DNA from: Nautiliaceae bacterium
GTDB taxonomy: Bacteria; Campylobacterota; Campylobacteria; Campylobacterales; Nautiliaceae
Assembly: GCA_027011225.1 (NCBI GenBank)
Contig: JALVAK010000143.1
Coordinates: forward strand, 1-57,941
Direction: 5' to 3'
DNA length: 57,941 nt
In this document: one piece after another, positions 48,002 through 56,601 of the stretch
Numbering within the stretch: the first letter of the stretch is position 1
How the letters are laid out: each line of letters begins with the position of its first letter
The notes under the pieces: model-generated
The model's database searches: none
What the model was told of the DNA's origin: nothing
The model's input: only the letters and a program-made list of their open reading frames with translations
Position numbers and translations under genes: made by a program

Positions 48002-48436
48002 TTAAATTTTTTCTACTCTAATAATTTTATTTCCATTCATTATTAATCTTACTCTATCTCCTTTTTTGAGTTTTACACCTTTTACAATTACTACAATCTC
48101 TCTTCCATCATCAAGCCTTATAAAAAGCTCTTCTCCATTTGCTTTATCAAGCTCATACCCTGCAAGAGCACCCGTTATTCCACCTATTAAAGTAGATAAA
48201 ACATTTCCTTTCCCTCCCCCAAACATACTACCAAGCACACTACCACTCATAGCACCAACCATTACTCCATTTCCATTATCTTTTAAAATAACTTTCTTTA
48301 CATCTTCAACTATACCAGTTTTATAAGTAAACATTTTATTAGTTTCATACACATCAACCTCATTAGAATTATACATTTGAGTACATCCACTAAATAATAT
48401 AGCTATAACTCCTAAAATAAATAAATATTTTCTCAT
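48002..48436 (-). CDS. Glycine-zipper outer-membrane lipoprotein (SlyB/Pcp-like)
   Basis: Lipobox LFSGC; GVMVGAMSGSVLGSMFGGG...GGITGALAGYELD. Confidence 0.85.
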   Translation of the reverse strand: MRKYLFILGVIAILFSGCTQMYNSNEVDVYETNKMFTYKTGIVEDVKKVILKDNGNGVMVGAMSGSVLGSMFGGGKGNVLSTLIGGITGALAGYELDKANGEELFIRLDDGREIVVIVKGVKLKKGDRVRLIMNGNKIIRVEKI

Positions 48437-48912
48437 TTAATATCCTTTATAATAGCATTCACAATAGCATCAAAAGCATCATTTATACAATTATAATTTT
48501 TACACTTTTCACTGAAGTTTACTTTTTTAACTTTAGAGTTTATATAAACTCTTGCATGCATATATAATTTATCATCTTTTAAATAAAAATCGTCAATTTT
48601 TATATCAACTTTATATTTTGCATCTCCATCCCATGGATACAAAAACACTTTTGAATTACATAATGCATTTGATAATTTAGTGCTAACAATATTTATAGGC
48701 TCTTTTGAAATATAAAGATTTGTATCTTTTAATATATGCTCGTTTAATTCTAATATTTCTAAGTCTTTCATATAATAAGGAAGTGTTACTTCTTTTATTC
48801 CTATGCTAACGCTTTCGTTTTTAACACATTTATGATTTGTTGGCACAAAAACAAATTTCTTATTTGAGCATCCTAAAAAAATTAATAAAAACAAAAATAA
48901 AATTTTTTTCAC
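48433..48912 (-). CDS. PqiC-like lipoprotein (MCE transport accessory)
   Basis: Lipobox LIFLGCS; position directly after pqiB-like gene. Confidence 0.68.
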   Translation of the reverse strand: MKKILFLFLLIFLGCSNKKFVFVPTNHKCVKNESVSIGIKEVTLPYYMKDLEILELNEHILKDTNLYISKEPINIVSTKLSNALCNSKVFLYPWDGDAKYKVDIKIDDFYLKDDKLYMHARVYINSKVKKVNFSEKCKNYNCINDAFDAIVNAIIKDIK

Positions 48913-48913
48913 T

Positions 48914-50461
48914 CTAATCTCCTAAAAGTATAGAATTTGGTTTTTTATCGATTTTTATTATTAGTCTATTTAAGTTATTTGTTGTTTTATCTATATCATA
49001 TAAAACTTTTGAGACTTTTTTATAAAATAATGAATTATTTGAATATGTTTTTAAAGTATCATTTAAAGTTTTTAAAAGCTCATTTGAATTATCAAGTAAT
49101 TGATTAATCTTAGGATTACTTACAAAATTGCTTATGTTATCACTCATTTTTGATATTGATAAAAGAGTTTTACTAAGCAAAGGTGTAGTTTTAGATATCA
49201 TCTCATTAAAATTATTTATGCTTTCTTTAAGAGGTAAAGCATTTAATTTATCCAAAAATTTAGATAATTTATCAGCAATACTCTCTTGAGGTTTATAAAT
49301 TACATTTATTTTAGCTCTCCCATTGAGCATTTCATAAGAATAAGCCTTTTTAGTAAAAACTAAATCTAAATAAGCCCCAAATAAATCCTTTTTAAGAGCT
49401 ACACTAATTCCTTTATCAAAAAGCTTTTTAATATTTGTGTTAAATGCAGCCACATTAATTTTTAAAATAGCAAAAGAAATAATTTTGTCTTTATTAAAAT
49501 CAAAATATGATTTTACTTCTTTTATAAATCCTACATTAAACCCTCTAAATTTAATAACCTCATTAGCATTTAAAAGAGAGTTTTGTCTATCAAAAACTGC
49601 TATAAATTCTTTATACTGAGCTTTATCTCCTAATTTATTAGCAAAAGCTTCTGCTTTTGATGGATATAATTCAAACACTTTTTTAGTTAAAGATTTATTA
49701 AAATCTAAAGTATCAAAAGCTATACCTCCAAAAATAAGCTCTTTTAAACTAGGTGTTGAGAGCTGAAGATAATTTTTAGAAAGAGAAATATCAATTTTTT
49801 TCACATTCCAAAATTTAGTAGAATCATTTAAAAATTTTGTATATTTGTTATTAATTGAAATAATTATTTCTACTTTGCCATTATTTTTTAAATTTATCTT
49901 CCTTATGCTTCCAACTTTTATATGCTTATAAAATATTGGAAGTTTTTCACTAAGCCCATATGTAGAATCAGCCACTAATTTTAAAATTTTACTATTTAAA
50001 ATAAAACTATCAAGAGGCGGATTATCAAGACCTTTGAATTTTTCTTTTGTAAAACCTTTAGGTTTTGCATACATTTGAATATATGGTCCGCTAAGCAAAG
50101 CATCAAGCCCTCTAACCTGAGTAAGAGCAATTTGAGGCTTTACTATCCAAAATTTAGTAGTGTCGTTTAAAAACGGCTTCATATCTTTATGCATTCTAAC
50201 ATATACTAAAACACCTTCATTTCTCTTCATAATTTCAACTTTTTCTACCTGTCCAACTGCCACATCTCTAAATTTAACAACCGAGCGTTTTGGCTCTAGC
50301 CCTCCACTATTTTTAAATTGAATTGTAATTAATGGACCAAGAGAAGAGTAATACTTATAAATAAGCCATCCTCCTACGATTAAAGAAATTATCGGTATTA
50401 TCCAAACAATTAAATTAACTTCCTTTTTTTTAATCTTTACTTCTAAAATTTCTTCATTCAC
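48914..50461 (-). CDS. pqiB: PqiB-like multi-MCE-domain protein
   Basis: Single N-terminal TM; repeated MCE cores (VKFRDVAVGQVEKV, IFYKHIKVGSIRKI, IKFRGFNVGFIKEV). Confidence 0.88.
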   Translation of the reverse strand: MNEEILEVKIKKKEVNLIVWIIPIISLIVGGWLIYKYYSSLGPLITIQFKNSGGLEPKRSVVKFRDVAVGQVEKVEIMKRNEGVLVYVRMHKDMKPFLNDTTKFWIVKPQIALTQVRGLDALLSGPYIQMYAKPKGFTKEKFKGLDNPPLDSFILNSKILKLVADSTYGLSEKLPIFYKHIKVGSIRKINLKNNGKVEIIISINNKYTKFLNDSTKFWNVKKIDISLSKNYLQLSTPSLKELIFGGIAFDTLDFNKSLTKKVFELYPSKAEAFANKLGDKAQYKEFIAVFDRQNSLLNANEVIKFRGFNVGFIKEVKSYFDFNKDKIISFAILKINVAAFNTNIKKLFDKGISVALKKDLFGAYLDLVFTKKAYSYEMLNGRAKINVIYKPQESIADKLSKFLDKLNALPLKESINNFNEMISKTTPLLSKTLLSISKMSDNISNFVSNPKINQLLDNSNELLKTLNDTLKTYSNNSLFYKKVSKVLYDIDKTTNNLNRLIIKIDKKPNSILLGD

Positions 50462-51035
50462 AATTTGCTCCTATCATTCTTTCATCAAAACTCATCGCAC
50501 TAAGAATAGTAAAAATTACCATTAATAAAAAATAAAGCACTGCTTTTTGAGGAATTATACTTATATATTGAAAATGAATAATACTTGCCATTACAAACAC
50601 TACAAAAACATCAAGTAACGACCATGGACCTGATATTTCTATAAATTTATAAAGTTTTCTTTTAAGTTTTATATTTTTGCATGATTTTACACTAATTATT
50701 AAATAAAATAAAATTACGAATTTCAAAAAAGGAATAAGTACAGAAGCCAAAAATACAATAATAGCAATAGGATAATCTCCACTTTTCCATAATTCAAAAA
50801 TTCCACCAATAATAGTACTTGTGTAAGTCAAAAAGAATTTATTTGTTTGCAATATTGGATAGATATTAGCCGGAAAATAGAAAATAACTGCAGTAATTAA
50901 AAAAGCTAAAGATGTATAAATAAAAGAATAATCTGTTTTAATCTTTAAACTGCACCTTTTACAATATTCATCAAAAGCAGTATTTGTAGCACCACAATGA
51001 ATACATCTTACATATTTTTTTCGTATATTTCCCAT
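50454..51035 (-). CDS. pqiA: PqiA-domain membrane protein, second half
   Basis: CIHCG..CKRC zinc ribbon and four TM; GPWSLLDVFVVFVMASIIHF PqiA motif. Confidence 0.82.
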   Translation of the reverse strand: MGNIRKKYVRCIHCGATNTAFDEYCKRCSLKIKTDYSFIYTSLAFLITAVIFYFPANIYPILQTNKFFLTYTSTIIGGIFELWKSGDYPIAIIVFLASVLIPFLKFVILFYLIISVKSCKNIKLKRKLYKFIEISGPWSLLDVFVVFVMASIIHFQYISIIPQKAVLYFLLMVIFTILSAMSFDERMIGANCE

Positions 51036-51613
51036 AATGAATGAACTCCTATTATTTTTACTATGTAAAACATTATACTTAAAAACAAAATATACGCAAT
51101 AAAGCCAATATCAAAAATTATATCTGCATATGAAAACATTTTTATTAATGAAACTAAAATAGCTATAAAAAATATATCTAAAAAACACCAATCTTTCATT
51201 ATTGTAATTAAAATTAAAAGTTTTTTTACAAAAGACTTATTAAATTTAACTAACAATAAAAAACTACTCATAAAATATGCAACTGCACAAATAAATGGAA
51301 ATAAAAAAACACTAAATAAAACAAACAAAGATATAATAATATATCCTTTATTGAACAAAAATAAAATAGCATTAAAAATTCTAAAAGAATCTTCATACCC
51401 TATAATATTTATTTTAATAATTGGAAAAAACATTGCTATAATAAAAAAAATAACACCACTTAATACTAAAGAAAATATCTTAAGCTCTATATTTGATTCA
51501 TATTTATACAATACTTTACCACATTTAGCACATACTGCTACTTCATTAGGATTTAAGGCTCGTTTTATATTAGGAGATTCACAATGAGGGCATACTATTA
51601 TATTTTTCGTCAT
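51008..51613 (-). CDS. pqiA: PqiA-domain membrane protein, first half
   Basis: CPHCESPN..CAKCG zinc ribbon, four TM; KDWCFLDIFFIAILVSLIKM. Confidence 0.82.
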   Translation of the reverse strand: MTKNIIVCPHCESPNIKRALNPNEVAVCAKCGKVLYKYESNIELKIFSLVLSGVIFFIIAMFFPIIKINIIGYEDSFRIFNAILFLFNKGYIIISLFVLFSVFLFPFICAVAYFMSSFLLLVKFNKSFVKKLLILITIMKDWCFLDIFFIAILVSLIKMFSYADIIFDIGFIAYILFLSIMFYIVKIIGVHSLWEIYEKNM

Positions 51614-51673
51614 TACTTATACCATATATTTTTTATTAAAAGTGTCAAAGAGTATTTATTTAAGATAAATTAC

Positions 51674-51750
<77 letters not shown>

Positions 51751-51752
51751 AA

Positions 51753-51828
51753 TGGTGGTCGCTGCAGGGCTCGAACCTGCGACCCCCAGCTTGTAAGGCT
51801 GGTGCTCTCCCAACTGAGCTAAGCGACC
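51753..51828 (-). tRNA. tRNA-Val (TAC)
   Basis: GGTCGCTTAGCTCAGTTGGGAGAGCACCAGCCTTACAAGCTGGGGGTCGCAGGTTCGAGCCCTGCAGCGACCACCA. Confidence 0.97.
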
Positions 51829-51832
51829 AAAG

Positions 51833-51908
51833 TGGCGTCCCCAACGGGATTCGAACCCGTGTCGCCGCCGTGAAAGGGCGGTATCCTAGACCACTAGACG
51901 ATGGGGAC
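51833..51908 (-). tRNA. tRNA-Glu (TTC)
   Basis: GTCCCCATCGTCTAGTGGTCTAGGATACCGCCCTTTCACGGCGGCGACACGGGTTCGAATCCCGTTGGGGACGCCA. Confidence 0.97.
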
Positions 51909-51911
51909 AAA

Positions 51912-51987
51912 TGGTGACCCGTGCTGGATTCGAACCAGCGGCCCTCTGCTTAAAAGGCAGATGCTCTACCGACTGAGCTAACGGGTC
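51912..51987 (-). tRNA. tRNA-Lys (TTT)
   Basis: GACCCGTTAGCTCAGTCGGTAGAGCATCTGCCTTTTAAGCAGAGGGCCGCTGGTTCGAATCCAGCACGGGTCACCA. Confidence 0.97.
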
Positions 51988-52018
51988 AATTTCTCACAAC
52001 TTTCGTTGTGTGGGTGAA

Positions 52019-52047
52019 ATTATAAGAAAAAAATTTTTTTAAGTCAA
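52019..52047 (-). promoter_or_regulatory. sigma70 promoter of the tRNA Lys-Glu-Val-Asp operon (TTGACT-N17-TATAAT)
   Basis: Minus-strand -35 TTGACT (52047-52042), 17-bp spacer, -10 TATAAT (52024-52019). Confidence 0.8.
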
Positions 52048-52239
52048 GAGATTAAAGAAAATTTTTAGAAAAAGAGTTATTATTCTCTTAAGTATATTTA
52101 TCTTTTCTAATAACTCCTTAGAAATTTGCTCTAACTCTTCATAGTATTTTTTTGCTTTTTCTAATTCTTGTGAGATATTTTAATAAGTATCATGTAATCT
52201 CATATGCAAGTTTTCAATTTTTATTAATGTTTTTAACAT
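52039..52239 (-). pseudogene. Small coiled-coil ORF interrupted by an in-frame TAA
   Basis: Single frame: MLKTLIKIENLHMRLHDTY*NISQELEKAKKYYEELEQISKELLEKINILKRIITLFLKIFFNLLT*. Confidence 0.4.
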
Positions 52240-52286
52240 CTTCTTAATAAAAAAGTCATAAAATACTTTAATAAAAAAGGCTAAAA

Positions 52287-53216
52287 ATGCACATACTTCA
52301 AAATATTAAAAATGAAATAAAAAAAGCTATCATTGGACATGAAAAATTAATTGATTCAATGCTAATAGCTCTTATTACAAAAGGACATATACTAATAGAA
52401 GGTGTGCCAGGAATTGCAAAAACTACAGCTGTAAAAGCACTTGCTAAATCAGTTGACTTAGAATTTAAAAGAGTGCAATTTACTCCAGATTTACTTCCAA
52501 GCGACATTACAGGAATTGAGATATACAACCCAAAAACAAATGAATTTCAAATCAAAAAAGGAGCTATTTTTACTAACTTTTTACTAGCAGATGAAATAAA
52601 TAGAGCTCCTGCAAAAGTACAAAGTGCACTTCTTGAAGCCATGCAAGAGAGACAAGTAACTATAGGAGAAGAAAATTTTACATTACCAAATCCTTTTATG
52701 GTCCTTGCTACTCAAAACCCAATAGAGCAAGAAGGAACTTACCCTCTTCCTGAAGCTCAACTTGATAGATTTATGCTAAAAGTAGAAGTTGATTATAATA
52801 CGCTTGAAGAAGAAATTGAAATAATAAAATTACTTGACAATCCAAAAGAGATAAAACCAGTAGCAAATAAAGAAGATATCCTAAAACTCCAAAAAGAAGT
52901 TAAAAATATACATATTGATGATGAGCTTATTAGATATATTGCTACAATAGTAAATGAAACGAGAAAACCAAAGCATATTAAATATGGAGAATATATTGAG
53001 CTTGGGGCATCGCCAAGAGCGACAATTTCACTTGTTAACGCCTCAAAAGCCAATGCAATGCTCAAAAATAAAGATTACGTTGCACCAAGCGATATAATTG
53101 AGCTTATTCCTTTAGTGCTTAAACATAGAATAAAACTAAATTACAAAGCAGAAGCCGAAGAGATAGATAAAGATATGATAATTAAAGAAATCATAAAAGC
53201 AATTGATATACCATGA
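52287..53216 (+). CDS. MoxR-family AAA+ ATPase
   Basis: EGVPGIAKTTAVKALA Walker A; LLADEINRAPAKVQSALLEAMQERQVTIG. Confidence 0.95.
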   Translation: MHILQNIKNEIKKAIIGHEKLIDSMLIALITKGHILIEGVPGIAKTTAVKALAKSVDLEFKRVQFTPDLLPSDITGIEIYNPKTNEFQIKKGAIFTNFLLADEINRAPAKVQSALLEAMQERQVTIGEENFTLPNPFMVLATQNPIEQEGTYPLPEAQLDRFMLKVEVDYNTLEEEIEIIKLLDNPKEIKPVANKEDILKLQKEVKNIHIDDELIRYIATIVNETRKPKHIKYGEYIELGASPRATISLVNASKANAMLKNKDYVAPSDIIELIPLVLKHRIKLNYKAEAEEIDKDMIIKEIIKAIDIP

Positions 53217-54010
53217 AAGAGCTTATAATAAAAACAAAAAAGAGAGTATATTCTCTTTTTAGCGGAAGACATTTAAGCAAATTAAAAGGAAGTGGGCTTG
53301 ATTTTAGAGAAATTAGAGAATATTCATATAATGAAGATGCAAAAAGAATAGATTGGAAAATAAGTGCAAAACTTCAAAAACCTATGGTAAAAGAATTTGA
53401 TGAAAATAAAGAGTTAAACATTATTATTTTATATCTTTTAAGTGGGAGTATGCATTTTGGAAGTGTAAGATTAAAAAGTGAGCTTGCTATTGAAATAATG
53501 TCTATTTTGGCATTTAGTGCAATAAAAAATGATGATAAAGTAACATTTATTGCATATGATAACAAACCCCTACATTTTAAACCTACAAAATCAGCAAATA
53601 CTGCATTTGCATATATTGAGCAAATATCTCAGATTAAACTACTTAACAGAGATTATGATTTTTATTTTATAGATTATTTAAACAAAATAAAAAACTCAAT
53701 TCTTTTTATTATAAGCGATTTTTATAAAATACCGCCCCTTCATAAGTTAAAACACGAAACTTACGCTATAAAAATAAGAGACAAATTTGAAGAAAACCCT
53801 AAATTCAAAGGGTATATCAATACAATCAATCCCATAACTTTAAATGAAAACGAAACTTTTTTTAATGCCTATTCAATACAAAAACATAAAAATTATATTA
53901 ATAACTTAGATAAAAATTTTAATGAATTATTGAATTCAAAAAGAATAAAACATACAAAAATTTATACACATGATGATGCCTTTTTTAAATTAGGAGAGCT
54001 TTTAAAATGA
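53213..54010 (+). CDS. DUF58 domain protein (Bat operon)
   Basis: GSGLDFREIREYSYNEDAKRIDWKISAKLQKPMVKEF. Confidence 0.9.
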   Translation: MKELIIKTKKRVYSLFSGRHLSKLKGSGLDFREIREYSYNEDAKRIDWKISAKLQKPMVKEFDENKELNIIILYLLSGSMHFGSVRLKSELAIEIMSILAFSAIKNDDKVTFIAYDNKPLHFKPTKSANTAFAYIEQISQIKLLNRDYDFYFIDYLNKIKNSILFIISDFYKIPPLHKLKHETYAIKIRDKFEENPKFKGYINTINPITLNENETFFNAYSIQKHKNYINNLDKNFNELLNSKRIKHTKIYTHDDAFFKLGELLK

Positions 54011-54360
54011 ATGAATTAGCAAAACTAAAACCTATAAAACCAGATGTTGCAATAAATACATTTCATTTTAATTGGTGGATAGTTTTAGTTATTGTCATTT
54101 TTTTAGGAATAATAATTATTTTTCTTAAAAAATCTTTAAAAATTAAAAAAGAGAAAAAAGAGTTATTAAACTTATTACACAATCCCAAAAAATTTGCTTA
54201 CGAATTTACAAAAAAAGCAAAAAAATTTAAAAATAAAAAAAATGAAAAACTTTTAGAAGAAATTCTAATACGCCTTAGCAACTACAAATATAAAAAAGAA
54301 GTAAAAAACATAGACGAGAAAACAAAAAAAATGATAAAAAACTATTTAGGAATCAAATGA
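54007..54360 (+). CDS. Small single-TM protein of Bat operon
   Basis: One TM helix, overlapping start and stop with both neighbours. Confidence 0.75.
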   Translation: MNELAKLKPIKPDVAINTFHFNWWIVLVIVIFLGIIIIFLKKSLKIKKEKKELLNLLHNPKKFAYEFTKKAKKFKNKKNEKLLEEILIRLSNYKYKKEVKNIDEKTKKMIKNYLGIK

Positions 54361-55214
54361 GTTTAGAGCATCCTATTTTTTTAATATTGCCAGTGTTATT
54401 TTTAATCTGTTATAAATTTTGCAAACCAAAACTTGAAGCGATAATTTTTCCAAATACAAAATTTTTTGAAAAAAAAATACCTTTTAATCTTCTTTTATTT
54501 TTATCAATTCTTTTTTTTAGCATTGCATTAAGCTCGCCTGTAAAAATAAAAGTTTATAAAAACACCCAAAAAGGATATGACATTCTCACAGTTCTTGATA
54601 CAAGCGGCTCAATGCAAATGTATCATAAATTAGATTCTGCAAAAACTATAATAAGCGATTTTGCAAAAAAAAGAGTAAATGATAGAATTGGGCTTGTAGT
54701 ATTTGGCAATATTGCATATATAGCATCTCCTCTTACTTATGATAAAAAAATATTTAATGATATTTTAAATAGAATATATGCAGGAATTGCAGGAGAAGCA
54801 ACTGCAATATATGATGCTTTGTTTCTTAGCACAACTCTATTTAAAAATTCGCATGCAAAAAACAAAATAATAATTTTAATAACCGATGGGATAGATAACT
54901 CTTCTAAAACTCCAAAAGATTTAGTACTTAAAACACTTAAAAATATTAAAGTTTATACTATAGGCATTGGAAAAAATATAAATAGTAAAAATTTAAAAGA
55001 AATTGCAAATAAAACAGGTGGAAAATTTTATTGGATTAAAAATGCAAAAGAGCTTAAAAAAGTATACAAAGACATAAACAAACTTGAAAAATCAAAACTA
55101 GATACTAAAATCCAAATAGAAAAAATTTATTACTTTGAATATCCTCTTTTACTAGGAGTTTTATTATATTTAATTTTTCTTTTTAACTATAGGAGAAGTA
55201 TATGGAATTTCTAA
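54357..55214 (+). CDS. BatA-like VWA membrane protein (intact MIDAS)
   Basis: TVLDTSGSMQMY MIDAS, ILITDGIDNSSKTP; TM segments at both ends. Confidence 0.9.
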   Translation: MSLEHPIFLILPVLFLICYKFCKPKLEAIIFPNTKFFEKKIPFNLLLFLSILFFSIALSSPVKIKVYKNTQKGYDILTVLDTSGSMQMYHKLDSAKTIISDFAKKRVNDRIGLVVFGNIAYIASPLTYDKKIFNDILNRIYAGIAGEATAIYDALFLSTTLFKNSHAKNKIIILITDGIDNSSKTPKDLVLKTLKNIKVYTIGIGKNINSKNLKEIANKTGGKFYWIKNAKELKKVYKDINKLEKSKLDTKIQIEKIYYFEYPLLLGVLLYLIFLFNYRRSIWNF

Positions 55215-56002
55215 ACCCATGGGCGTTTTTGCTTCTTTTTGGATTATTAGTTGTTTTTATAAAAAATAAAAATCTCCCTTTTAAAAAAGATGTATTAGAA
55301 AAAATTACAACAAAAGTCACTTTTTCTAAAAAAAAGAGATTTATTTTATATTTAATAGCATATATTTTTGTAATAATTGCACTTGCAAGACCTATAATAA
55401 ACAATGGCTACACAACAATTACACTACCAAAAAATAATATAACCATTATACTTGATGCATCTGCACCAATGAAATGCAAAGATATCTATCCTAATAGATT
55501 TGATGCGGCTGTAAACAAACTAAATAAACTATTTAAAAAACTTAATATGCAAAATGTAAGTGTAATTATAGTAGATAATTCGCCATATCTTCTAAATCCT
55601 CCAACTAATGATTATGACTCAATTATTTATCTATTAAAACATATTAACAAAACATATCTTTTTACTTCTCCTTTTTCAAATATAAATGAAGCAATTAATA
55701 TAGCTAAAAAAAACATTAAAAACCCTATATTTCTTACAATTAGCTATGAAAAAGCAAAAGAAGGGATTTTTTATAATGTAGGATTAAAACCTTGCCTTAA
55801 TACACAACCAACAAATAAAGGTATAAAATTTACCTACTCAGATACTGATATAAACATAATAGCAAATAAACTTAATAAAATGGAAAAAAACAAACAAGTA
55901 AAAATTTTAGACAAAGTTGAGCTTTTTTACTACTTTTTAATAATAGCTTTTATTTTAATATTTATAGCAAGTTTTTTACCTTCAAAAAGGATATATAAAT
56001 GA
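55202..56002 (+). CDS. BatB-like VWA membrane protein (degenerate MIDAS)
   Basis: Same architecture as upstream gene; IILDASAPMKC at the MIDAS position. Confidence 0.82.
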   Translation: MEFLNPWAFLLLFGLLVVFIKNKNLPFKKDVLEKITTKVTFSKKKRFILYLIAYIFVIIALARPIINNGYTTITLPKNNITIILDASAPMKCKDIYPNRFDAAVNKLNKLFKKLNMQNVSVIIVDNSPYLLNPPTNDYDSIIYLLKHINKTYLFTSPFSNINEAINIAKKNIKNPIFLTISYEKAKEGIFYNVGLKPCLNTQPTNKGIKFTYSDTDINIIANKLNKMEKNKQVKILDKVELFYYFLIIAFILIFIASFLPSKRIYK

Positions 56003-56601
56003 AAAAAATAATAGTTTTTTTAGCAGTAATTGCATTTGCACTACCTCGTACACAAGAAGTAATCTATAATAGCGCAAACTCATATTACAAAAAAGGAGAA
56101 TATAAAAAAGCAATAAATCTTTACAAAAAAATAACAAAACCATCTCTTAGATTTAGAGCCCTTTATAATTTAGGAAATGCCTATGCAAAAACATTTCAAT
56201 TTCAAAAAGCAATAAATGCGTATAAAAATGCTTTAAAGATAAAAAAAGATAAAGATGCTTTGTATAATTTAAAATTAGTTGAAAAACTTTTAAAGCATAA
56301 ACACTCTTTACAACAAAATAAAAATCCTAAAAAACAAAAGAGTGATAATAAAAATAAGAAAAAAAATGCTTCACAAAATAAAACTCAAAATAATCATCAA
56401 AAAAAAGAGCAAAAGAAACAAAATAAAAAACATAAACAAAAAAGTATTAAAAATAAAAAAGAGAGTAAAAAGAAATCCAATAAAAAAAATCTTAAAATAA
56501 TAAAAGAATCAAACACAACTGATATAAGAAAAAGGTTTTATATGAACAAATTAAAAGAGCTTAAATTCAATACTTTATTATTGCCATTAAGGAGTAAATA
56601 G
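55999..56601 (+). CDS. TPR protein, BatC-like, with Lys/Asn-rich tail
   Basis: TPR repeats YNSANSYYKKGEYKKAINLYKK, YNLGNAYAKTFQFQKAINAYKNAL. Confidence 0.85.
   Translation: MKKIIVFLAVIAFALPRTQEVIYNSANSYYKKGEYKKAINLYKKITKPSLRFRALYNLGNAYAKTFQFQKAINAYKNALKIKKDKDALYNLKLVEKLLKHKHSLQQNKNPKKQKSDNKNKKKNASQNKTQNNHQKKEQKKQNKKHKQKSIKNKKESKKKSNKKNLKIIKESNTTDIRKRFYMNKLKELKFNTLLLPLRSK

Noticed and set aside
56320-56520. A/Lys-Asn-rich low-complexity stretch as a possible repeat array
   Set aside because: Encodes the charged C-terminal tail of the BatC-like TPR protein; no regular period and no spacer structure, so not CRISPR or tandem repeat.
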